From positions 682,001 to 746,000 of the forward strand of contig WKKR01000001.1 of assembly GCA_009684525.1 (NCBI GenBank): a stretch of DNA of 64,000 bases, read 5' to 3'. Positions 35,834 to 43,412 of the stretch are shown piece by piece (the stretch's first letter is position 1; each line of letters starts with the position of its first letter). The notes beneath the pieces were generated by a model. It was given only the letters and a program-made list of their open reading frames with translations, searched no databases and had not been told where the DNA came from. The translations under genes and the position numbers were made by a program. Source of the DNA: Geobacter sp. Its GTDB lineage: Bacteria; Desulfobacterota; Desulfuromonadia; Geobacterales; DSM-12255.

Positions 35834-37204
35834 TTACTCCCTGAAGAGGTGGTCGAGCAGCAGCGGGTAGACGCCGGTAGCCGGCATGGTCCCTCTGTCG
35901 AGCAACCGAGATTCACTGGTCATGAACAGCGGCCCCTGATCGGGATGTTCAGGGGGTATCCCGTGCGATCCCTTTACCAGTGAAGCATCCAGAGGTATCA
36001 CATCCATCAGGTAGCGAAAGCCGAGGAGCTTCTTCGCCAGGGTCCAGGCGATCCGTGCCTTGGGCAGGGAAATGGCGGGATCGATGAAGAGCTCGCACGG
36101 GTCGTAGCCCGGCTTGGCATGGATGTTCACGGTCCGGGCATAGTCAGGGGCCCTGGCGTCATCGATCCACCAGTAGTAGGTAAACCAGCTTCCCGGAGCC
36201 GAAACCAGCACCAAGTCGCCCGATCGCTCGTGGTCCAGACCGGCGAGGCGCTGATCTTCCCTCCCCCAGACCTGGCCGATCCCCTCGACGCGGGAGAACA
36301 GCTCCTTCACCGCCGGGATGTCCCTCTCTTCCCTGACGTAGAGATGGGCTACCTGGTGATCGGCCACGGCAAAGGCCTTGCTGGTGTATGGTTCGAGGTA
36401 TTCCCGCCCGAGATCGACCTTCAGGGAGAGAAATCCCGCCTCCCGCAGTATCCTGTTCGGGTGGACCGGCCGGGAAACCGGGGCAATGCCGTACTCCGAG
36501 AGCACGATCACCCGGCAGCCCCGGTTCATGAAGAAATCGATGAGCTTCCCGCAGAGCGCATCGATCTCCTGCAGATCCGAGCCGATCTCCCCTGCGGGAC
36601 CGAGCCGCTGCAGGCAATAGTCGAGATGCGGGAGGTAGACCAGGTGGAGCGACGGCGCAAAGCGCTCCTCGATGGCCATGGCGGCAGCGCCGATCCACTG
36701 GCTGGCACGGATGGAGGTTGCCGGCCCCCAGAATTGGAACAAGGGGAACTGGCCGAACTCGCGGGTGAAGCTCTCGCGCAGCTCCAGCGGCATGGTGTAG
36801 CAGTCCGGGAGCTTGCGGCCATCGGCGCAATAAAGGGGACGCGGCGTCACGGACCAGTCGACGTCGCTGTTCATGGCAAACCACCAGAAGCTGTTGGCGA
36901 CGGTGAATGCAGGGTTCCGGCGCTGCGCCTCGTGCCAGATCTTCTCTCCCCGAACCAGCCGGTTCGACTGCTTCCAGAACAGGACCTCCCCCAGATCCCT
37001 GTCGTACCAGCCATTGCCGACGATCCCATGCTCCGAGGGAAGCCTGCCGGTCAGGTAGGTCGCCTGAACCGGACAGGTGACGGCCGGGATCATCGAATCG
37101 ACCGTAGCGCAGGCAGTGCCGAAGCTGTTCAGACGCGGGGTACGGGGAGTGCCGAGCAGCGCGCGGGTGAGACCGACGACATTGAGGACGACCGTTCTAT
37201 GCAT
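35834..37204 (-). CDS. eboF: EboF-like alkaline phosphatase / nucleotide pyrophosphatase family protein
   Basis: This 456-residue protein of the type I phosphodiesterase superfamily has MIPAVTCPVQATYLTGRLPSEHG (metal/nucleophile Thr region) and GNGWYDRD. The metal ligands are in HLVYLPHLDYCLQRLGP, VIVLSEYGIAPVSRPVH, FAVADHQVAHLYV and KGSHGIPPEH. There is no signal peptide, so it acts in the cytoplasm. It should hydrolyse a phospho- or pyrophospho-ester. Its start overlaps the eboE end by 8 bases. Called EboF by place and family; the substrate is unknown. Confidence 0.85.
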   Translation of the reverse strand: MHRTVVLNVVGLTRALLGTPRTPRLNSFGTACATVDSMIPAVTCPVQATYLTGRLPSEHGIVGNGWYDRDLGEVLFWKQSNRLVRGEKIWHEAQRRNPAFTVANSFWWFAMNSDVDWSVTPRPLYCADGRKLPDCYTMPLELRESFTREFGQFPLFQFWGPATSIRASQWIGAAAMAIEERFAPSLHLVYLPHLDYCLQRLGPAGEIGSDLQEIDALCGKLIDFFMNRGCRVIVLSEYGIAPVSRPVHPNRILREAGFLSLKVDLGREYLEPYTSKAFAVADHQVAHLYVREERDIPAVKELFSRVEGIGQVWGREDQRLAGLDHERSGDLVLVSAPGSWFTYYWWIDDARAPDYARTVNIHAKPGYDPCELFIDPAISLPKARIAWTLAKKLLGFRYLMDVIPLDASLVKGSHGIPPEHPDQGPLFMTSESRLLDRGTMPATGVYPLLLDHLFRE

Positions 37205-38309
37205 GGAGTTGCGCCTCCAGCCAGCTGATTTCCCGGATGATGGAGTCTGTCACTGATTCTTCGCGAAGAAAGTCCGGCAACACGCTCCAGGTGTAGGTCT
37301 CGACCTCCAGGAGCAGATCCCGCCCGATCAGGGGGAGGAAATCGGCCAGGAACCCCTGGGTCGTGCCGAACGGGCCAGAACCGGCCAGATGGATCGGCAG
37401 GTGAAAATGACAGCGCCATTCGCCTTCTCTCCGGGCGGCGTGACCGGCAAGGGCCTCTCCGATATCGGCATAGCGCGACAGCCGGCCGTCATCCCCTTTC
37501 ACCACCACCTGATGCAGATAGCACGGATCGTCGAAGCCCTTCAGCAGCGCGGCATCAGCCCCGTTCAGCTTTAGTGCCGAAGAAACCTGGACCTTTGCCA
37601 GCGGAACCTCCGCTTGAGCGAGCCGGCGCAGCGATTCCGACGGCTCTTCGAAGCCGACAGCCTGATGGCAGCAGTCGTAGCAGATGGCGAGATGCCTGCG
37701 AAGCCGCGGGGAAAAGGCGATGCTTTCGAAGAACCGGCAGACCTCGTCGGTGGTCTCCAGCAGGCAGCCCGGCTCGGGTTCCAGCGCCAGCAGGATATCC
37801 TTCCCCTGCCTGTCCGCAATCACGGAGAGATGGGTCAGGACCGATTTCAGCTGTTTCCGGATCGTCGGCAGATCGCTCGTAGCGATCCCCTTCTTGAAGG
37901 CAAGGGGTACGGTGGAGATGGAGCCGGCACTGCCCGCCGGCAGTAGGGCTGCGAGCAGGTCGGCCAGGCGGATGGTGTAGGCGACCCGCTCCGGGCTGCG
38001 CCAGTCCGGGAGATAGACACCCTCCTTGATCCTGGCGCCGTGGAACGCTCCAAAGGGAAAGCCGTTGATGGTCGGGACAAAGCAGTCCTCTTCGGCGAGC
38101 CAGTCCGCAAAGGCGCTCAACCCGTTCGTGGTCAGATCCGCTGCTGCGCGGTTCGAAAGCCGCAGGCCGACGGGAAACGGGCGGCGCGGCGAGCACGTTG
38201 CCTTGATCGCCGGGACGTGCGCCTTGAGCGCGGCAAAGGTCTCTTCCCACGTCTCGCCGGGATGGATATTGGTGCAATAGGTGATCAGCCGATCCGGAAT
38301 TTGGGACAT
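37197..38309 (-). CDS. eboE: EboE-like sugar-phosphate-isomerase-fold (TIM barrel) protein
   Basis: The 370 residues begin ITYCTNIHPGETWEETFAAL and carry VGLRLSNRAAADL, TINGFPFGAFHGARIK and VYLPDWRSPERVAYT, LLALEPEPGCLLETTDEV (metal Glu) and LAICYDCCHQAVGFE. This is the xylose-isomerase-like TIM barrel typical of metabolite traits, here of the EboE type. The frame is open 29 codons further up, but ATG 38309 gives the conserved N terminus; it overlaps eboB by 25 bases and lacks a ribosome site, so it is coupled to eboB translation. Confidence 0.85.
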   Translation of the reverse strand: MSQIPDRLITYCTNIHPGETWEETFAALKAHVPAIKATCSPRRPFPVGLRLSNRAAADLTTNGLSAFADWLAEEDCFVPTINGFPFGAFHGARIKEGVYLPDWRSPERVAYTIRLADLLAALLPAGSAGSISTVPLAFKKGIATSDLPTIRKQLKSVLTHLSVIADRQGKDILLALEPEPGCLLETTDEVCRFFESIAFSPRLRRHLAICYDCCHQAVGFEEPSESLRRLAQAEVPLAKVQVSSALKLNGADAALLKGFDDPCYLHQVVVKGDDGRLSRYADIGEALAGHAARREGEWRCHFHLPIHLAGSGPFGTTQGFLADFLPLIGRDLLLEVETYTWSVLPDFLREESVTDSIIREISWLEAQLHA

Positions 38310-39088
38310 TGGGAAAGGAATGTTTTGGGGTTGTCGTAAAAGACCGTGGTAATCGCGTCGGCCGGGTGTCCGCGCCGGCGCATCTCGTTGGCGCATTTCA
38401 GGACCGAGAGCGGATCGCTGACGCTCCAGTCGGCAGAGGAGTTGATGCAGATCCGCTCGGTGCCGTAAATCTCCACCGCATCGATGGCCCGTTCCGGGCT
38501 CCCCTTCGAATTCGGATAGAGGGTAAGCCCGAACCAGAAACCGTTATCCTTGATCTCCCTGATGGTATGCTCCTCGGCATGGTCGATCAGCACCCGACAA
38601 GGGTCGATCCGCGGCTCACAGCGGATCATGTCCATAATGATCCGGGTCCCCTTCAACTTGTCCTCTAGGTGCGGGGTGTGAATCAGCAGCAGCTCGTTCC
38701 GCTCTGCAACCATCTCCAGATGCTGCTCCAGCACCCGGATCTCGTTGCGGCTGTTTTTGTTCAGCCCCACCTCGCCGATGCCGATGGCTGTGGGTGCATC
38801 GAGAAATTCCGGCATGATGGCCAGCACCTCTTCGGCCAGGGAGAGATTCTCCGCCTCCTTGGCATTCAACCCGATCCAGCAGTAGTGGGCAATGCCGAAA
38901 CGGGCGGCCCGTGCCGGTTCGGTGACTGTCAGCTGATGGAAATAATCGCGGAAGCTTGCCGCGCAACTCCGGTCGAAACCGGCCCAGAACGCCGGCTCGC
39001 TGACCGTGTGGATACCGCCGATGGCAAGCTTGAGATAGTCGTCGGTGGTCCGTGAGACCATATGGATATGGGGATCAATCGCCTGCAT
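38285..39088 (-). CDS. eboB: EboB-like TatD-family metal hydrolase
   Basis: This 267-residue amidohydrolase-like TIM barrel has the N-terminal metal pair as DPHIHMVSRT, the bridging Glu as IGIGEVGLNKN, then LLIHTPHLEDK and CRVLIDHAEEHT, and the late Asp as INSSADWSVSD. It is therefore a probable hydrolase with an intact metal site. It overlaps the small gene before it (14 bases) and eboE after it. TatD homologues are nucleases or hydrolases; the Ebo substrate is not known. Confidence 0.87.
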   Translation of the reverse strand: MQAIDPHIHMVSRTTDDYLKLAIGGIHTVSEPAFWAGFDRSCAASFRDYFHQLTVTEPARAARFGIAHYCWIGLNAKEAENLSLAEEVLAIMPEFLDAPTAIGIGEVGLNKNSRNEIRVLEQHLEMVAERNELLLIHTPHLEDKLKGTRIIMDMIRCEPRIDPCRVLIDHAEEHTIREIKDNGFWFGLTLYPNSKGSPERAIDAVEIYGTERICINSSADWSVSDPLSVLKCANEMRRRGHPADAITTVFYDNPKTFLSQCPKFRIG

Positions 39089-39386
39089 CGGGTTCCCCTT
39101 TCCAGGCGCCGACCGCCTTCAGGCCGACGGCGCTCTCCAGCGGTTCGGTGGAGAGATCGCTGAATGCCATCTGGATTGCCGCGGCGCGGTTCCCGCTGCT
39201 GCCGTCCAGGAGTGCAAGGGCTTTGGCAAAGGCCTGATAACGGAAATCCTGCCGTGCCTCCTGTGCCCCTTCATGGCGGTCGATCCGGTCGAGGAACGAG
39301 GCGATATCCAGCAGCCGCGCACGGTTTTCGATGAAGTAGAGGTCGATGATGGCGCTCGCGTCGAGCGGCCGGTATGGGGCGGTCAT
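39075..39386 (-). CDS. Small protein in the eboA position
   Basis: This 103-residue soluble helical protein (SAIIDLYFIENRARLLDIASFL, QDFRYQAFAKALALLDG, RAAAIQMAFSDLS) starts at ATG 39386, overlapping the eboD stop as ATGA, with GGGAGA 6 bases upstream. It occupies the place of EboA between eboD and eboB but is far shorter than the EboA proteins I know (~230 residues), and I see no shared motif. It is either a shortened functional substitute or a new member of the cluster. The four-base and 14-base overlaps with its neighbours make co-function likely. Confidence 0.8.
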   Translation of the reverse strand: MTAPYRPLDASAIIDLYFIENRARLLDIASFLDRIDRHEGAQEARQDFRYQAFAKALALLDGSSGNRAAAIQMAFSDLSTEPLESAVGLKAVGAWKGEPDAGD

Positions 39387-40585
39387 GGGCATTCTCCCGT
39401 GTCGGTGGAAATGAAGGTGCCGGGGCGTTCGTCAGGGGCAAGGCCGCTTCTGGCTGAACGCTCGGCCAGAAGCGCCATGCAGCGCTTCATCAGCTGCGTA
39501 TCGACCCCGTGAACCTCCACCTTCCGGCCGATCCCCTCCAGGAGGGGTATGGTGAGCTCCCCGCCAAGATGCTCCCGGAAATCGCACAGGGCTTTTTCCA
39601 CATCCAGCCAGGCGAGCGATGGATGGTAGAGGGCAAAGCCGAGATCCTCCAGCAACAAGAGAATCCGGTGCAGGTCGATTTCGGACAGCAACCCGCACTG
39701 CCTTGAGTAGAGGGAATCCAGGGCGACCCCGATCGCCACCGCCTCACCATGCCTGAGGGCGCCGTCGGTCAACTCTTCCAGCTTGTGGGCATTCCAGTGT
39801 CCGAAATCCAGCGGCCGGGACGAGCCGCTCTCGAAGGGGTCGCCACCGCGGATATGTTCGAGATGGAGCTCGGCGCAGCGCACGATCATCCGCTCCATCG
39901 GCTCGGAGGCAGCCCGCGCCAGCTCGTGACGGGAGGCAAAGAGCGCATCGAAAAACGGCCGGTCACGGATCAGCGCCACCTTCACCGCCTCGGCCATCCC
40001 GGCCCTCAGTTCGCGGGCCGGCAGGGTGCGGAGGAACTCGAAATCGTTGACCACGGCAAAGGGGGGAGCGAAGGTGCCGAGAAAATTCTTCCGGCCAAAG
40101 GCGTTGACGCCGTTTTTCACCCCGACGCCCGCATCGTTCTGGGCAAGCACGGTGGTCGGCATCCGGATGAGCCGGACCCCGCGGTGCGCGGTGGCTGCCG
40201 CAAATCCGGCGGCATCCAGCACCGCTCCGCCGCCAATGGCGATGATGAACGAATGGCGGCAGAGGCCGTGCCGCTCCACCAGAGCGTGTATCCGCTCCAC
40301 TTCGATCGGTTCGCGCTTGCAGATCTCGCCCCCCCGGACAACGAAGGGAGGGGCAACGAACGAAAGCCCCGGAAGATGCCGTTCGCCATAGCGGCAGATC
40401 AGTTCCAGGAGCTCGGGCTGCAGACGCGCCACCTCCGAATCGATCACCACCAGGGCGCGGTTGTGCCCGCACCCCCCCTGCCCGACCAGGTCGGCGAGCA
40501 GCGGGTTCTCCCGGTCGAACACATTGCGCGAAAAAACGACCGGGTACGAATAACTGACGCTGAACTGCTGGGTGATGGTCTGCAT
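39383..40585 (-). CDS. eboD: EboD-like 3-dehydroquinate synthase homologue
   Basis: This 400-residue protein of the dehydroquinate synthase / sugar-phosphate cyclase family has NAD-binding FIIAIGGGAVLDAAGFAAAT, MPTTVLAQNDAGVGVKNGVN and FGRKNFLGTF. The metal region includes LRAGMAEAVKVALI and DFGHWNAHKLEEL. Dedicated AroB enzymes are shorter and have HSIGHA-type metal motifs; the DFGHWNAHK variant and the cluster place it as EboD, an enzyme that probably cyclises a different sugar phosphate. It starts 8 bases after the secreted cyclase-fold gene. Confidence 0.87.
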   Translation of the reverse strand: MQTITQQFSVSYSYPVVFSRNVFDRENPLLADLVGQGGCGHNRALVVIDSEVARLQPELLELICRYGERHLPGLSFVAPPFVVRGGEICKREPIEVERIHALVERHGLCRHSFIIAIGGGAVLDAAGFAAATAHRGVRLIRMPTTVLAQNDAGVGVKNGVNAFGRKNFLGTFAPPFAVVNDFEFLRTLPARELRAGMAEAVKVALIRDRPFFDALFASRHELARAASEPMERMIVRCAELHLEHIRGGDPFESGSSRPLDFGHWNAHKLEELTDGALRHGEAVAIGVALDSLYSRQCGLLSEIDLHRILLLLEDLGFALYHPSLAWLDVEKALCDFREHLGGELTIPLLEGIGRKVEVHGVDTQLMKRCMALLAERSARSGLAPDERPGTFISTDTGECP

Positions 40586-40593
40586 GGTCGTCC

Positions 40594-41763
40594 CTACAGT
40601 CCGCGGTGGATGATCTCCAGGGCGATGGTCACATAGCTGGTGACGAGGTTCGGGTCCTTTTCCCAGAAGCGGCCGCTGTCGTTCACCCAGGAACCGTCTT
40701 CCCGCTGGAGGTCGAGGAGCCTGCGCGCAAGGTCCTGACGCCAGTTGACCCTGGTGCCGTCCTTGAGGGTCAGGGTTTCGATCCCGGCGGCGGAGAGCGC
40801 CTTGGCCATGGTATGGTAGTAATAGTAAAGCCCTTCCTTCTTCATACCCGGATTCTCGTCCAGGGTATAGTTCCTACCGAGCCATTCGATGACCGCCTTG
40901 ACCCGCGGATCGTTCCGGTCGACCTGGGCATAGATGAAGCTCAGAAGCCCTGCATAGCTCATGCTGCCATAGGAACGGAGCGCGGTCCTGCCGCTCTCCA
41001 GTTTCTGCTCCCCTGCCTTGCTGTTTTCTGGGAAATAGACGAATCCTCCCCTGTTGGCCGGATCGTCGCTGGCCCATGCCTGATCGTTGGAGCCGGGGAG
41101 ATTCTGGGTCCGGCTGATAAACTGTACGGCTGCCTTCCAGTTCAGGTCCTTGGCATCCGGATCGTTGGCCAGGTCGCTCTTCAGGTAGCGGCTGTAATAG
41201 AGCGCTTCCAGGGCAAAGGTGGTATTGGCGAGATCCGAATGCTTGTAGGTGCCGCCGTAGCCGATGCCGCCGTCGAGCGGATCGTCCCCCACCCCCTTCA
41301 CGCCATAATCGTCCTGCAGGCCGATGAGAAACTTCCGCCCCTTCTTGAGCAGCGGCTCGTAGTCCGGGTTGTTGGCAACCAGCAACGCCATCATGGAGAT
41401 GGAGGTATTGTAATTGGCAAGGTCCTTCCCGTAGATGCCGCCGTCCGGCCTGGCGCAGGAGACGAGGTAGGCATAGCCCGACTTCACCTGGGGCTCGTAT
41501 TTCTTCAGATAGTAGCGGGAAGGGTCGCCCTGGAAGGCGGTCAGCGCCAGGGCGGTCAATGCAGGGTATTCCGGCTGTGCCCAGTACCCACCGGGCTGCT
41601 GTTTCGCGGCCAGCCAGCCGAGCCCCCGGCCGATGGCGTTTTCCAGCTCCAGCTTCAGGGAGATGTCGGGTTTCGACCGGGCCACCACCTTGTCGGCAGC
41701 GACGGAAGCCAGGGGAAGGAGACAGAGCATGGATACAATACAGAAGATCGTCACTTTTTTCAT
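40594..41763 (-). CDS. Secreted squalene-cyclase/prenyltransferase-fold protein
   Basis: This 389-residue protein with a Sec signal peptide (KKVTIFCIVSMLCLLPLASVAA|D) starts at 41763 after GGGAG. The mature part repeats alpha-barrel turns with QW-type motifs: LGWLAAKQQPGGYW at the start and LLDLQREDGSW near the end, plus DGGIYGKDLANYNTSISMMALL and FALEALYYSR. This is the fold of squalene-hopene cyclases and class II terpene cyclases, but no catalytic DxDD is seen, so it may be a binding or structural relative. It lies 8 bases before eboD. A similar domain sits in the giant protein at ~46735-45655. Function unknown. Confidence 0.85.
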   Translation of the reverse strand: MKKVTIFCIVSMLCLLPLASVAADKVVARSKPDISLKLELENAIGRGLGWLAAKQQPGGYWAQPEYPALTALALTAFQGDPSRYYLKKYEPQVKSGYAYLVSCARPDGGIYGKDLANYNTSISMMALLVANNPDYEPLLKKGRKFLIGLQDDYGVKGVGDDPLDGGIGYGGTYKHSDLANTTFALEALYYSRYLKSDLANDPDAKDLNWKAAVQFISRTQNLPGSNDQAWASDDPANRGGFVYFPENSKAGEQKLESGRTALRSYGSMSYAGLLSFIYAQVDRNDPRVKAVIEWLGRNYTLDENPGMKKEGLYYYYHTMAKALSAAGIETLTLKDGTRVNWRQDLARRLLDLQREDGSWVNDSGRFWEKDPNLVTSYVTIALEIIHRGL

Positions 41764-41780
41764 GGCAGAGGCTCCCATCG

Positions 41781-42521
41781 TTATTTGATCGCCCTGATCA
41801 CCAGAGTAATCGGCGTTCCGACCGGCGGGACCGTTCCTTCCTTTACGAACCAGATCTTGTCGCTCTCACCACCGGCAGAGGCATTGTCGACCATGGCGAC
41901 GGGATCGTGGAACACGGCAATGATCGACCCTTCGGCCTGGGCCGCGAAACGGCCGCTCGTGACCACGGAGCCGGTAAAGACCCAGCGCAGGTCCGACAGG
42001 TCGCGGTTCACGCCGTCAACGGTCCTGACCATCCACTGTTCAGGTTTGATTGGGGCTCCGGTTGGCAGGTGGATGGAAAGTGCGACCGGATCGCCCTTGG
42101 GGGTCTCAGGCGCCCCCTGGAACGCCAACGGCGTCGCGGTCCCTTCGATGCCGAGCAACAGGCAGGCGACCTGCAGATTGTACGGCTCTATCCTGGTGCG
42201 AAGCAGGCTCTCGTGGGTCTTGCCGCCGGTCCGGACCAGGACGTATTCCAGGAGCCCCTTGTCCATGTTGACTTCGGCAGGGAAGGAGACCGTCCGCTCC
42301 TTCTTGTCGATGAGGATGTCGCCCACCCGGTAGAGGCCGGGCGCCACCTGTTCCACCGGGGAGACCCGGAAGGTGTGCCGGTCCGGCAGTTCGCCCGGCA
42401 GCGGCGGCGGGGGCATCATGCCAGGTGGCGGTGCGGCAACCTGCGGGGGAGACTCCGCATACAGCAGGGTGGACAGGCCGAAGATCAGGGCCAGCAGCAA
42501 TGCGGCGACGGTTTTTGTCAT
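41781..42521 (-). CDS. Secreted YdjY-domain protein
   Basis: ATG 42521 has AAGGAG 7 bases before it and a signal peptide (TKTVAALLLALIFGLSTLLYA|E). A Pro-rich linker (APPPGMMPPPPLPGELPD) leads to a YdjY-type domain: ILIDKKERTVSFPAEVNMDKGLL, LVRTGGKTHESLLRT, ACLLLGIEG. The KTHESLL motif is the hallmark of this family, whose members are periplasmic or lipoproteins of unknown role. It heads an apparent operon with the cyclase-fold gene (17 bases downstream) and the ebo genes. A strong terminator at 42589-42635 separates it from the PEP-CTERM gene. Confidence 0.85.
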   Translation of the reverse strand: MTKTVAALLLALIFGLSTLLYAESPPQVAAPPPGMMPPPPLPGELPDRHTFRVSPVEQVAPGLYRVGDILIDKKERTVSFPAEVNMDKGLLEYVLVRTGGKTHESLLRTRIEPYNLQVACLLLGIEGTATPLAFQGAPETPKGDPVALSIHLPTGAPIKPEQWMVRTVDGVNRDLSDLRWVFTGSVVTSGRFAAQAEGSIIAVFHDPVAMVDNASAGGESDKIWFVKEGTVPPVGTPITLVIRAIK

Positions 42522-42588
42522 GGCAGCTCCTTCGGGACAGGGCATGGAAACTTGTACCATTGTTGCATAGCACAGGCAATTGTCAAAA

Positions 42589-42635
42589 GGGGCTCCAAAA
42601 GGGGGGAGCAGCTGCCTACGCCCTTCTGGAGCCCC
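42589..42635 (-). terminator. Terminator of the PEP-CTERM gene
   Basis: On the minus strand GGGGCTCCAGAAGGG pairs with CCCTTTTGGAGCCCC across a loop and is followed by TTTT (42588-42585). It lies 39 bases beyond the PEP-CTERM stop. Confidence 0.9.
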
Positions 42636-42674
42636 GTGCATCCGTTTCATGGAGCAAACGAACGGGAATGAAGA

Positions 42675-43358
42675 TCAGTTGGCGCGTCGTCTCCGCGCAT
42701 ACAGCCCGAGGCCGGCCAGAGCCGAACCGAGCAGGACAAAGGTCGAGGGTTCGGGGATCGGGGCCGGACCGGCGGGCTCGATTACCAGATCGGTATAGAA
42801 GTAGACGGGATCATTCAATCCCCATGCCTCTAACTGCGCCAGATAGAGGAGATCGGCAGTCGGTGCCATGTCGCTCGCAGTAAAATAGAGTGATGCCATT
42901 TCCCCCTCTGCAAGGGTGAACTGCCACCCCAGACCAACTGCCACGTCATCGGGGAACTGGTCGGTCGTTACCCCTCCGGTCCCGAGGGTATTGTCGAACC
43001 CGGCACCGTTGAAATTGGAATAGAGATCCCCGATCCAATAACCTGGTTCGTCAACCTCCCAACTCTGTCCTGACTTGATCGAGCTGCCATTGAAAAGCTG
43101 TCCGTACTCGTTCGAAAACCCGGTAGTATACAGGGAAAGATCAAGGTCGAAAAAAGCCCTGACATTGTAGCTTCCTGCCTGGGTAAAGGTAAACGATCGC
43201 GTACCGAGCCCGGTGCCGGAATCTATGCCATCGGCAAGCGCACTCGCACCGTTTACCAGAAATTCCGTCTGGGTATTCGTGGGGAGTGCCTGTGCAGTCA
43301 CGGCGCTCAGCAACAAGACCAACCCTGCAACAATTCCAATACACCTATTCTTTTCCAT
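42675..43358 (-). CDS. PEP-CTERM exosortase-target surface protein
   Basis: This 227-residue protein starts at 43358 (GGAGG upstream). It has a signal peptide (GIVAGLVLLLSAVTAQA|L) and a mature beta-rich domain (SYNVRAFFDLDLSL...). It ends in a textbook sorting tail: IPEPSTFVLLGSALAGLGLYARRRR, i.e. PEP motif, membrane helix, Arg cluster. Such proteins are cut and anchored or released by an exosortase, which is not in this window. The core looks like a carbohydrate-binding-type beta sandwich. It follows the giant protein gene by 54 bases and has its own terminator, so the two may share a transcript. Confidence 0.92.
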   Translation of the reverse strand: MEKNRCIGIVAGLVLLLSAVTAQALPTNTQTEFLVNGASALADGIDSGTGLGTRSFTFTQAGSYNVRAFFDLDLSLYTTGFSNEYGQLFNGSSIKSGQSWEVDEPGYWIGDLYSNFNGAGFDNTLGTGGVTTDQFPDDVAVGLGWQFTLAEGEMASLYFTASDMAPTADLLYLAQLEAWGLNDPVYFYTDLVIEPAGPAPIPEPSTFVLLGSALAGLGLYARRRRAN

Positions 43359-43412
43359 GACAACCTCCGGAATGTTCGAGACGGGAATGGTTCCATCGTC
43401 TCCATGCAAAAA

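Noticed and set aside
39383-40585. Shikimate-pathway AroB
   Set aside because: The metal motif (DFGHWNAHK) and the surrounding ebo genes favour EboD, and no other shikimate gene is nearby.
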